Assembly (NCBI GenBank): GCA_004322015.1
Contig: SCQT01000268.1
Span: forward strand, 1 to 57,398
Direction: 5' to 3'
DNA: 57,398 nucleotides
Source of the DNA: Chitinophagaceae bacterium
GTDB taxonomy: Bacteria; Bacteroidota; Bacteroidia; Chitinophagales; Chitinophagaceae
Below, one piece after another: positions 1 to 10,100 of the stretch; within the stretch, counting starts at the first letter, position 1; every line of letters starts with the position of its first letter. The translations under genes and the position numbers were made by a program. The notes beneath the pieces are model-generated. The model saw nothing but the letters and a program-made list of their open reading frames with translations. It was not told where the DNA came from and searched no databases.

Positions 1-37
1 CATTAACCGCTGAAATCGTTTTTTCTTCTTTTGTCAT
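1..37 (-). CDS. 5' end of an unidentified leftward gene (partial)
   Basis: An ATG on the minus strand at 37 opens a frame that stays open to the window edge, encoding only about twelve residues beginning MTKEEKT. It would be divergent from the LytTR regulator, with 100 bp between the starts. That gap holds two copies of an 11-bp direct repeat. Nothing can be said about the product from so few residues, and the open frame could be chance. Confidence 0.35.
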   Translation of the reverse strand, partial: MTKEEKTISAVN

Positions 38-70
38 GTAAGTCTTTTTAAGACCTACATTACCAATTTA

Positions 71-106
71 GTCCACGATGTATCGCTATTTTACTGTCCA
101 CGATGT
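71..106. repeat. Two direct copies of GTCCACGATGT, possible operator
   Basis: The 11-mer GTCCACGATGT occurs at 71-81 and again at 96-106, a period of 25 bp, in the short space between the divergent starts at 37 and 138. Tandem copies about two and a half helical turns apart upstream of a regulator suggest a protein binding site, for example for a regulator encoded by one of the flanking genes. This is inference; no known operator consensus was matched. Confidence 0.35.
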
Positions 107-137
107 CAAAGAACTTATCACCTAATTTTTAATTTCA

Positions 138-866
138 ATGTTGGATACTATCATTATTGACGATGAAATAGAAAGTATTCGTGCCCTGCAGATTGAACTG
201 AATAAATACTGCCCGCAGGTACAGATCTTACATACATTCACCAGTCCTAAAGAAGCTATTATCCAAATGAAGGATAAAAGGTTTGATCTCCTTTTTCTGG
301 ATATTGAACTGGGTGAAATGACAGGATTTGATCTGCTGGAAAGCCTGGGGAATTGTTCCTTTGACATTATTTTTGAAACTGCTTATGATGACTTTGCTAT
401 CAGGGCTTTTGAGGTAGCAGCATTAGGCTATCTATTAAAGCCGTTTAATAAGCAACAGTTAATAGCGGCGGTCAACAGGGTTGAAAAAAAACGCTTTTCT
501 CCCCAGCCCGCTTATCAGGTGTTGTTGGAAAACCTGCGCAATACCAATAATGAAAAGTTGATTGTTCCTACCGAAGATGCCTTGGAGGTTATTTCTATAC
601 GCGACATTGTCTATCTGCAATCTGAAAATAATTATACCCGGATATTTCTTCAGGACGGCAGTGGATTTCTATCTTCAAAGACATTAAAAAAATTTGAGAC
701 ACTTCTCATTTCTGCAGGGTTTTTTCGTTGCCATAATTCCTACCTTATCAACCTGAAACAAATAAAGCGTTTTATGAAAGGGGTCAATGAACGGCTTATA
801 ATGACCAACAATCATGAGGTGTACGTTTCCCGAAGCAAACGGAATGAGCTTTTGGGAATTCTTTAA
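138..866 (+). CDS. LytTR-family response regulator
   Basis: A 242-residue two-component regulator. The N-terminal receiver domain (about 3-118) has the acidic pair D8/D9, the phospho-acceptor D55 in LFLDIE and a conserved Lys in LLKPF near residue 101. The C-terminal LytTR DNA-binding domain (about 140-240) has the family core around LQSENNYTRIFL and FRCHNSYLINL. LytTR proteins bind direct repeats as dimers. No histidine kinase lies next to it here; the usual Bacteroidota 5TM-type or LytS-like kinase partner would have to be to the left. Its position ahead of two SusCD cassettes makes it a candidate regulator of them, which is only inference from location. Confidence 0.9.
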   Translation: MLDTIIIDDEIESIRALQIELNKYCPQVQILHTFTSPKEAIIQMKDKRFDLLFLDIELGEMTGFDLLESLGNCSFDIIFETAYDDFAIRAFEVAALGYLLKPFNKQQLIAAVNRVEKKRFSPQPAYQVLLENLRNTNNEKLIVPTEDALEVISIRDIVYLQSENNYTRIFLQDGSGFLSSKTLKKFETLLISAGFFRCHNSYLINLKQIKRFMKGVNERLIMTNNHEVYVSRSKRNELLGIL

Positions 867-1033
867 AAAGGATTTATTTTCTAATTCATTTATCCCTTTC
901 ACCTGATTTTTATATCCAAATTCTAATTGTATAGGGATGGTTACGGTGTGTAAGATAACTTTACCCCCGTATTTATTATTTATTTAACCTGAATAAATTT
1001 AATTCATACTTAGATGTATGAGTTTTGGTTGAT

Positions 1034-1061
1034 AAAAAGGGGATGGGAGCATCCCCTTTTT
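1034..1061 (+). terminator. Rho-independent terminator
   Basis: A perfect 12-bp stem, AAAAAGGGGATG (1034-1045) with CATCCCCTTTTT (1050-1061), a four-base GGAG loop, and a run of T. The preceding bases TTTGGTTGAT resemble those before the terminator at 12726-12754 downstream of the second cassette. Confidence 0.85.
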
Positions 1062-1156
1062 CTTTTACTGAAATGCCTGATTCTAATTCAAATTGACCAT
1101 TTGCCTGGCATTAATGCTGAATGCTAACTGGAATAGATCCCAGGCAGCGAATGGAA

Positions 1157-1164
1157 TAGCTTTG
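1157..1164 (+). promoter_or_regulatory. -7 box for the first SusC cassette
   Basis: TAGCTTTG at 1157-1164 matches the Bacteroidota -7 consensus TAnnTTTG exactly, 21 bp before the SusC start at 1186. No clear TTTG is seen at the expected -33 position, so the promoter may depend on an activator or use an alternative sigma factor. Confidence 0.5.
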
Positions 1165-1185
1165 TGAAACATCAAAACTCGTTTT

Positions 1186-4100
1186 ATGAAAAGAAAGGTA
1201 CTCACACTTACCCTACTGGCAGTGAGTTGTTCTTTGATGTTGCTCATGAACCTTCCCGCAGCAGCACAGGAACACGAAATAAGCGGAAAAGTAACCGGAA
1301 CAGACGGTAGTCCATTGCCCGGAATTACTATTCAGATAAAAGGCACCGATAAGGGGACGACTACAAATGTCGATGGCATATATCAATTGAATGCATCGGC
1401 TGATGCTGCGCTTATTTTTCGGGGAATCGGCTATAATCCGCTGGATGTGGAAGTAGGAGGACGCACTACCGTCAATGTTACACTGAAGACCAACACACAG
1501 CAATTGAATGAATTAGTGGTCACTGCCTTGGGTATTCAGAAAGAAGCCAAAAGCCTGGGCTATGCGGAAACTACCGTTGGGAGCAAATCTTTGGTGGCCG
1601 GGAGGGATGTCAACGTGCAACAGGCCCTGAATGGAAAAGTATCGGGACTGAACATTATGACTGCCAACAGCAGCGTTTTTCAGGATACAAAGATACTGAT
1701 CCGCGGTATCAGATCGCTGACGGGCAATAACCAGCCAATGCTTGTAGTGGACGGTGCACCGGCGCCTTTAGATTTTCTGTCCACCATACCTCCGGAAGAT
1801 ATTGCCGAGGTGACGGTGCTTAAAAGCGCTGCATCCGCTGCCATTTACGGACCTGATGCCGTGAATGGCGTGATTATCATAACCACTAAGAAAGGAGGTG
1901 AAAAACCAACCATTACGTTTAACTCCACGATTACCGCCCAACGGGTAGCCTTTTTCCCGAAGGTGCAGCATGAGTATGGTTATTATGGAGGTGAGATCTC
2001 AGACATGTATGGAAATCCCATCTATATTCCATTCGAAAATGTACTGTATGGTCCTCCCTTTGACGGATCTATGAAAACTGTCGGCATAAAACTGCAAGAC
2101 GGTTCGATACAAATGTATCCTTACGCTGCTGATTATAAAAATGACAAAATAAAATTCTGGAATACAGGATTAACGGTGCAAAATTCTGTATCTTATACGG
2201 ATAAGAATTCTTATTTAAGCGTGGAGAATGCTAATATTAAAGGATTAGTTCCCGATGACAGGAATCAACGTACAAGCCTCCGCTTTAACAGCAGTAAAAA
2301 ATATGGAAAGTTCTCGGTGGACTACGGATTAAATTATGTGATCCAAAACTGGAATATCACCAATCAGAGTAATTATACGGAAGCTGATCCAAACGCTTAT
2401 GTAGGAGGGCTTTTCTTTGCGGTGGAACAAATAGGCGACAATGTGCCTTTCCTGAATTATAAAGATTGGCAGCATAATAAATTTGCTGAATTTTCTAATT
2501 ACTACGGGGAATATTCCTATAATCCTTATTGGTTAATTGGCAATATTCGTCAAAAAGGACAACAAAATACCTTACTGGGAAATGTTACTTTAAATTATCA
2601 AATCCTTCCCTGGATGAAAGCCACAGTAAGGGCGAATTCCGATTTCCAATTTCAGGAATATAAAAACACAAATGCTCCCATTATAGTTTCCTATTGGGCA
2701 ACCCATAATGCAGTGGTTTCCGTTCCTGGAACCAGCTATTCATATAGTCCCAGAAGCCCTACACAATATAGTTCCAGACCGGGAACGGAGGTTGATGATC
2801 AATATTCCAATGCACGGCTGAACATGGACTATTTTCTTAGTGGAACTGTTCCCGCTTCTTCAAACTTCAAGGTGTCTTATGTAGCCGGGGGTATGCTGAG
2901 GCAAACCCGGACCAAAGAAGTGAGTGTAGGCGCTAATGCCTTGGTGGTTCCATATTTATATAATGTAAGCAACCGGAGCGGTGATGCGGATGTTCCTTCA
3001 GGAAATAATTATGATATTTTGTCGAGGATATTTTCTGCTTACGGAAGCGTAGATTTGAATTATAAAGGATGGGTCAACATAGAATTGGCCGGACGTAATG
3101 ACTGGGACAGCCGTTTGTTGCAACAAAACCGTTCCTTCTTCTACCCTGGTGCCAATGTGGCTTTTGTATTGTCGCAGGCCATTCCTGCGCTCAAACAAAA
3201 CAGTGTGATCTCTTACCTGAAAATCAGGGGAGCCATTTCCAAATCAGGTAATGTAAATCTTGCTCCTTATTCATTACAGGCAACTTATTCGCCACCCAGC
3301 GGATTTCCCTATGGAAATACGGTTGGTTTTGCGCCAAATAAGACAATCCCCAGTCCTGATTTAAAACCTGAATTTGTAAATACAAGAGAAGGAGGTGTTG
3401 AAATGGGATTCCTGAATGACAGGATCAATTTGCAGGCTACTTATTTCTTCCAGGAAAACACCAACCAAATCATTCAGATTTCTCAATCTTATACTACAGG
3501 TTATTCTACAGTGCTTGCCAATGCGGCGGACTTCAATAATTACGGTGTGGAAATGGATCTTGGGTTGACGCCTCTGATAAAGATTGGAAGAAGTCAATTT
3601 AACTTCAAAATAAATGCTACTTACAATAATAATCAAGTAACGCATACTTTTAACAATACACCGGTGGTTGTCGGAGGTTCGAATAATTTTATTCAAGTAG
3701 CGGTAGGATATCCAACTGCGAATAATATTGCCGTAGTGGGCAAGCCGGCATTTGCTTTCCAGCTTTCCGATTATTTACGTGATCCCGCGGGACATGTTAT
3801 TGTAGATCCTCAAACAGGAAATCCTTCTCTCAATCCAAACCTTGTGATCATGGGCAGGTCTTTACCCCTATGGGTAATAGGTACCACGCTTTCTTATTCC
3901 ATCGGCAGATTTTCCGCAGAAATGACATGGGATTATAGAGGAGGTTATGATTTCTATTCAGGAATGGGTCCGGATGAAGATTTTGGCGGGATATCTGCCA
4001 GCAGCGCCCGATATGGTCGCCAGCGTTTTGTCTTTCCAAATTCAGTTTATATGCAAAATGGCAAGTACATTCCCAATACGAATGTTCAGGTAGCAGATGG

Positions 4101-4419
4101 AAACCTGCTTTAGTGGACAGGTGGGAATACGAATACGGCTGAAGCCACTAATTACTTTGCCAGCACCGCTGCATGGAGGTTGAGAGAAGTCAATATCTCG
4201 TATGATCTTCCTTTCAAATGGATCGGAGGTGACCATGTAATCAAAGGTGTAACCATCAGCGCAGTAGGTAATAATTTGCTGTTACTCGTGCCGAAATCTA
4301 ATCAATGGGGCGATCCTGAATTTGATTATTCCACCAGCGATAACACTTTCGGATTGGCCAGCGGATTTCAATATCCAGCCTCCCGCCAATTTGGGGGTTC
4401 CCTGACCGTAAAATTTTGA
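1186..4419 (+). pseudogene. SusC/RagA TonB-linked outer membrane protein interrupted by an in-frame amber stop
   Basis: SusC-type proteins are TonB-dependent beta-barrels that import oligosaccharides or peptides with a SusD lid. Seen here: signal peptide (about 1-27, ending AAAQ), a carboxypeptidase-like regulatory domain (about 30-108), the SusC signature LNELVVTALGIQKEA, the plug (about 115-235) and a long barrel. The frame stops at TAG 4111-4113 after 975 codons, then continues open in the same frame to 4419, and that tail (WTGGNTNTAEATNYFAS and on to SLTVKF) aligns with the C-terminus of the intact paralogue at 7187. The full product would be about 1,077 residues. The truncated 975-residue form lacks the last strands and the C-terminal strand used for barrel assembly. 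The lesion is a single base change: either a real nonsense mutation, a sequencing error, or readthrough. Followed after 22 nt by its SusD. Confidence 0.85.
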
Positions 4420-4441
4420 TCAATCAACAAATGAAAATACC

Positions 4442-5974
4442 ATGAAGCCTATTATATATAAAATATTCCCTGTTGTGGCGGCAGTCTGCATAATTACTTT
4501 TACAGGGTGCAATAAATTTCTGGACGTTAATACGGATCCCAATCATGTAACCAGTTCCACAATCACCGCCCCCCTCGTTTTTACCGCAGCGGAAAACTCC
4601 GTAGGCAACAGGAGCGCAGGTAACAGCGCTGCGAATGCGGGTACTTTCGGCCCCCTGCAATGGGCTTATTCGTGGATGGGATATATGGCTCAGAACGGAG
4701 GATTTTCCCAGGTCCAAAACGTTATCACCTATGGCTTGGATAACACTTTTGGGGATCCTTTATGGATCAATTATTATAACACCCTGTTTGATCTTCATCA
4801 GGCAAAGGTATTAGGATTACAAGAGCAGGATACGGTGCTCGCCGGCGCTGCTATGGTTTTATCTGCTAAGCTGTTTCAGCAGTTAGTAGATCTTTTCGGT
4901 AATATTCCGTATTCACAGGCCTTTCAAACGGACAAATATCCAAAGCCTGCTTATGATAAAGCACAGGATATTTACGATCATTTGCAGACAAGTCTTGATA
5001 CTGCCATTATGTATTTGAAATATCCGGTAAATGCTGATTTCACCGGTTCTGATATTATAGCCCAAGGCAATGAGCAATTATGGATACAATTTGCCAATAC
5101 CATTAAGCTGCGCCTTTTGATCCGCCAGTCGGAAGTTTCGGGATTTGACCCCTCTTCTGAAATTACCAAGATCATGAATAATGGGGGCGTGCTGGGCGCT
5201 GGCCAGTCTATCAGCGTCAACCCGGGATATTCCAACCAGCCGAATAAGCAATCTCCTTTTTACGCTAATTTTGGTTACACACCCACGGGGACACTGGGAT
5301 CATCTTCAGAAAATGCCAATACTTATATTCTTAACATTCTTCAAAGCACAAACGATCCAAGGCTGGCTTATTTCTTTGCACCCTTGCAAGGCACTAATAC
5401 TTTTGTAGGCTGTACTTTCGGAGCGCCACAAGCCAGTCTTCCGGGCATCAGCTCCGCCGCTTCCTATTTTGGTCCCGGAATTATAGCCAACCCCACTCAG
5501 CCACAATGGATACTGCCGTCGTTTGAAAGTATGTTCTTATATGCCGAAGCCGTAGCCAGAGGTTGGTTCCCTAATGATCATAACGTGCAGGTGGCCTATC
5601 AGGCAGCAGTACTCGAATCATTCGCCTGGTTAGGTGATCTGAATTCAACTGCCGATGCGACCACCTATATGGCAAATAATTCTATTGCCGACTGGGCCAC
5701 AGTTGCCGGCACTTCCCCTGAGCAGCAGGCCAGGTTTATTGCGATGCAGAAATATATTGCCAACACCTGTATTGATCCATTGGAATCCTATGCCGATGAG
5801 CGTAGGTTGAATTTCCTTCCGGCTGGATATATATCTGCTGATCCGGCGCGTGTTTCCAATGCCCTTCCGGTGCGTTTGCCTTATGCCGAAAGCGAATTTA
5901 CTACCAATAATGCGAGTGTGGAGGCTCAGGGGACCATCAATGTGTTCACTTCCAGACTATTCTGGGAACAGTAG
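4442..5974 (+). CDS. SusD/RagB-family outer membrane lipoprotein
   Basis: A 510-residue SusD-like lipoprotein of the SusD_2 type, the surface lid that captures the ligand and delivers it to its SusC. The N-terminus is a lipoprotein signal with lipobox FTGC (Cys about 23), followed by NKFLDVNTDPNHV, the usual start of mature SusD proteins. Helical tetratricopeptide-like repeats make up most of the rest; LPVRLPYAESEF and RLFWEQ close the protein as in the family. It starts 22 nt after the real end of the SusC frame, so the two are cotranscribed. It is intact although its SusC partner is interrupted, which argues that the SusC lesion is recent or artefactual. Confidence 0.93.
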   Translation: MKPIIYKIFPVVAAVCIITFTGCNKFLDVNTDPNHVTSSTITAPLVFTAAENSVGNRSAGNSAANAGTFGPLQWAYSWMGYMAQNGGFSQVQNVITYGLDNTFGDPLWINYYNTLFDLHQAKVLGLQEQDTVLAGAAMVLSAKLFQQLVDLFGNIPYSQAFQTDKYPKPAYDKAQDIYDHLQTSLDTAIMYLKYPVNADFTGSDIIAQGNEQLWIQFANTIKLRLLIRQSEVSGFDPSSEITKIMNNGGVLGAGQSISVNPGYSNQPNKQSPFYANFGYTPTGTLGSSSENANTYILNILQSTNDPRLAYFFAPLQGTNTFVGCTFGAPQASLPGISSAASYFGPGIIANPTQPQWILPSFESMFLYAEAVARGWFPNDHNVQVAYQAAVLESFAWLGDLNSTADATTYMANNSIADWATVAGTSPEQQARFIAMQKYIANTCIDPLESYADERRLNFLPAGYISADPARVSNALPVRLPYAESEFTTNNASVEAQGTINVFTSRLFWEQ

Positions 5975-6003
5975 GAATTTTTTAAAAAACTAAAATCTTA
6001 ATT

Positions 6004-6876
6004 ATGAAATCTCGTAATATTATTATATCATTCCTTTTGATGGCAGGTATTACAGTTATTGTATCCGGTTGCCTCAAAGACAAACTATATGATGAAGGAC
6101 GCATACAATCCGAGCATGCCACAGGCCCACAGCCCCAAGTGGTGGAGGTACGATTAACCGCTTCCTCTAATACCAATTTTCTGACACTTTCTATGAACAA
6201 TTCTCCGGCAGACACTATAATGGACCTTGTTCCGATCAACCTGGCCACTCCGGGCCCGGCTACCCGGGATATTCATGTGACCGCGGCGCTGGATTCTACT
6301 TTGGTAGATCAATATGATACGGTAAACAGCACGAATTATGAAACACCGCCCTCCTCCATGTACACCATTGTCAATCCTGTGGTAACCATCTCTAAAGGAT
6401 CTCATGTCGGGTATGTGCAAATCAAATTCAAAATATCTGACTTTCTGGGAGGATCATGGGCATTGGGCTTCAGAATTGTGAGCATTCAGGAACCGGGGTA
6501 CGTGGTGAGTGGCAATTTAAACACAGGTATTGTGTCAATCGGTGTAAAAAACCAATATGATGGCATATATACAAACAGTTGTGCTATTTATAAATCAGGC
6601 GCTCTTTTGACGAACACGAACGGGAATGTCACTTTAGCCACAGTAAATGCCGGCACTGTAGCCACTAACAGTTTAGGTAATTATTTTACACCGTATGATT
6701 GCGAGTTCACTGTCAATCCGGATAATTCCGTCATAGTAAGCAGCAGCAATTTCTCCGTAACGAATGTCGGCCCTAATACGTATGATCCGTCTTCGAAGAC
6801 AATTCATGTAAAGTTTTCCATTCTGTCGGGAAAATATGTATTCGACCAAACCCTGGTATATAGTGGTCCAAGGTAA
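6004..6876 (+). CDS. DUF1735 (BT_3987-like) surface lipoprotein
   Basis: A 290-residue lipoprotein with lipobox VSGC (Cys about 23). The N-terminal half has the beta-rich DUF1735 pattern, with VPINLATPGPATRDIHVTAA, a Tyr/Thr-rich middle and the GSHVGYVQIKFK strand. The C-terminal part (about 180-290) is a second beta domain beginning KNQYDGIY. Such proteins are commonly encoded third in SusC-SusD operons and are thought to act as accessory ligand-binding proteins at the cell surface. It starts 29 nt after susD and ends the first trio. The exact ligand cannot be inferred because no glycosidase or peptidase is in the cluster. Confidence 0.8.
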   Translation: MKSRNIIISFLLMAGITVIVSGCLKDKLYDEGRIQSEHATGPQPQVVEVRLTASSNTNFLTLSMNNSPADTIMDLVPINLATPGPATRDIHVTAALDSTLVDQYDTVNSTNYETPPSSMYTIVNPVVTISKGSHVGYVQIKFKISDFLGGSWALGFRIVSIQEPGYVVSGNLNTGIVSIGVKNQYDGIYTNSCAIYKSGALLTNTNGNVTLATVNAGTVATNSLGNYFTPYDCEFTVNPDNSVIVSSSNFSVTNVGPNTYDPSSKTIHVKFSILSGKYVFDQTLVYSGPR

Positions 6877-7186
6877 GTGGGAAGTGAATGACAGTTGGCT
6901 GAATAGTTAAAAAATAATATTACCCTGTTTTCTTCACTTAATTTTAAAAATCTTTCACGTTTTATTTCATAAATGAAAGATATCGGCAATCTTATTATCG
7001 CTTTTAAAAGATGCCTCATGCACTTCTCCGGAAGCAGTAGCTTAACATAATATGTGCTAACAATTATATTACACGCGAATAACACTTAATTAACGATCGC
7101 TTTAGTTTGTTGATAAACAAATCCTTTTTTCATTAGCAATAGAATGAGTGGATTTTTTTACCAACCAAAACTCAAAAGCATCTTTT
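6877..7186 (+). other. Intergenic region between the two SusCD trios
   Basis: This 310-bp AT-rich stretch has no ORF of note and no obvious intrinsic terminator. It contains TTAGTTTG at 7102-7109 (one mismatch to the TAnnTTTG -7 box), overlapping an inverted repeat TTTGTT-gata-AACAAA at 7106-7121. The second trio may therefore have its own promoter with an overlapping operator, and read-through from the first trio is also possible. Confidence 0.5.
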
Positions 7187-10100
7187 ATGAAAAAGCTATT
7201 ACTTCCAATTTACATATTGGTAGCGGGTTGTTTGCTGATGATCTCTTTTGCGAATAGTGTTTCTGCCCAGGCACACAAGATAAGTGGAAAAGTTACCGAC
7301 TCAAATGGAATGGGAATTCCCGGGATTACCATCCAGGTAAAGGGTACAAGTGCCGGAACTGCATCGGATGCGCAGGGATTATATGAATTATCCGCCCCCT
7401 CCGATGCCACTTTGATTTTCAGCGGCATCGGTTATACCTCACAGAACGTAATAAGCAAAGGGAGATCTGTCATTAATGTTACTATGCAGATTTCCCATAC
7501 TCAGTTGAACGAATTAGTGGTGACTGCTTTCGGCATTAAAAGAGAAGCACGGGAATTAGGATATGCTACTGCCACCATTGACAGCAAGTCCCTGAACCAA
7601 TCAAAGGTGTACGATCTGTCCACCGGGTTGACAGGAAAAGTATCCGGATTACAGATCAACCTGCCAAACAACGGGATAGATCCTCAGACAAGAATTGTAT
7701 TAAGGGGAAACCGGTCGTTCCTTGGGAATAACCAGGCGCTGATCGTGATCAATGGTATTCCAATGCCCGATAATTATAATCTGGCTACTTTGGACCCGAA
7801 TGATGTCAAAAGTGTGGATGTTATAAAAGGCGCTGTCGGGTCTGCTTTATATGGATCCCGGGCTTCGAATGGGGTGTTGCTTATAACTACAAACACAGGT
7901 GTTCAGGGCAAACCGGAGATAATAGTCAGCAATACTACCACTTTTCAGAGCGTAGCCTATTTGCCCAAATTTCAGAATGAATTTACTTCTTACGGGGGCG
8001 AATCCATCGGAAGGGATTTATTTGGGGTAACCCACGTTTATATGAATCCCGATGGTACCCCCAGGTATGTCCCGTATGAGAATGAATCCTATGGCCCGCC
8101 ATTCAGTGGAAAGGGGTTGGTGCAGTTGGGAGGTAAGGTACTGGTTACCAATTCCAATGGCAGCACCACATGGGATTCCCTGATGGTACCAGACAGGCCT
8201 TCACCTAACAGTGTCAAAAACTTTTTCCAGACGGGAGTTACCAATCAGTTGAATGTATCCTATTCTGCAGGAGGTGACAATAGCTCCTTTTATATGGGGG
8301 TACAACATGTGACCGGTACAGGTATTGTTCCCACTACCACCAAACGCAGAGACAATGTCACTTTCAATGGGACAAGAAAAGACGGCATATTCAGCGCCCA
8401 ATATAATGTAGGATACACTTATAGTAAAGTGGACGATGTAGGCCCTGGATACTCCCAGCAATTTCCTTTGTATGAACAAATTTTAGATAACCCGCCGATC
8501 CTTAATCTGGCCATGTTTAAGGATTGGAGGAATAACCCGTTCGCCTCTCCGGACGGTTATGTCAATGCGTATAATACGAACCCCTGGCAGGAGGTGGATG
8601 GTTCCAAGATCAATTATTATAATAATAACCTGATTGGCAGCTTTCAATTGTCATTACAGCCCTTATCGTGGTTGAACCTGAGTGACCGGGTGGGAGCGAC
8701 TATTAATAATCAGGTATATAAAGCTACGCAGCAGGCCATCACCTTTGCAGAATGGGCCATTCAGGATCCTACAGGAGGAGGCGCATGGCCTTCCGCCTTG
8801 CAGAAATTCAACGGACAGGATATAGATTACACTTACACAGAAAATATATGGCATAATGATTTTCTGGCGACGTTGAATCATAAGTTCAATGATTTTTCCG
8901 TGAACCTGATTTTAGGAGCAAGCGTCTCACAATCCGTATTGAATAACCAGCAATTGAGCAGCACCACGCTGCTTGTCCCGGGATTTTATAATATCAGCAG
9001 CGGATCGGGCACCCCCGGTTTCTTTCAAAATAAATTTGAGCAACGGCAATACGCCTATTTTGAGGACCTGACTTTAGGATGGAAAGATTTTCTTTTCCTC
9101 CATCTGACCAATCGTGACGAATGGAACAGCGTGCTGGCTCCTGCGCATCAGCATTATGAGTATCCTTCAGCGAATGCTTCTTTTATCTTTACAGATGCAA
9201 TACCTTCTTTACATAACAGTAATATCCTGACTTATGGTAAAATATTCGGCGGCATCACCCGTGTAGCCAATATCAGTTTAAATTCCCAGGGTACGTATGG
9301 CGCTTATCAGGTACAAAATGTATTTAACATCGGATATGCTTCGATTTTTACCACCAACGCTTTTCCCTTTGGTGGGTTAGGAGGTTATTCTCTGAGTAAT
9401 GTATCCTTAAATCCCGACGTTACTCCTGAGAAAACCATTTCACAGGAAGCGGGCTTTAATTTAGGCTTTTGGAATGACCGTATCAATTTTAATGCGGATT
9501 ATTATCACGAAGTTACCAGTCAGCAAACACTCGCGGCGGAGGTTTCGCATGCCACCGGTTATGATCAGAAAATATTGAATACGGGTGAGATGCTGAACGA
9601 AGGAGTAGAACTGGATTTGAACTATAAGGTGATACAAAATGCAAGTTTTACATGGAACGTAGCCATCCATTATGCTTATAACCATAACGAAGTATTGTCC
9701 ATATTGCCCAATAATAATTCTGTCCAGATAGGAAGCTTTGCAAATGATTTCCTTCCCCTGTTAGACGGAGGCATCTTCGCCCAGGTGGGACAGCCTTATC
9801 CGGTTATAAAAGTATCTGACTGGCAAAGGGATCCGCAGGGAAAAGTGATTGTGGATCCCGTGACAGGCATGCCCGCCGTGGATCATAGTTTGAAAATATT
9901 CGGGAATACAAACCCTAAAAATATTTTAGGTATTACCACCGGATTCTCCTATAAAACAGTAAGCCTGAATGTGGTGGCAGATTACAGAGGCGGATATTAT
10001 ATCATGAACAGCCTTGGCAGGGATCTGGATTTCATAGGTTCGGATTATCACAGTGTGACAAATGGCCGGCAGAGAATCATATTTCCTAATTCAGTAATCG

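Larger units (their letters stand above)
867..1185 (+). other. Intergenic region between LytTR gene and SusC cassette
   Basis: This 319-bp gene-free stretch contains a strong intrinsic terminator (1034-1061), a small CATAC/GTATG inverted repeat just before it (about 1006-1021), and a good -7 box for the SusC gene at 1157-1164. No convincing ORF is present. Because the terminator lies 168 nt after the LytTR stop and 122 nt before the SusC start, it separates the two transcription units, or ends a short leader or small RNA. Confidence 0.6.

Noticed and set aside
7148-7186. GTG start of the second SusC at 7148
   Set aside because: The ATG at 7187 begins a normal signal peptide; the extra 13 residues would hide it.
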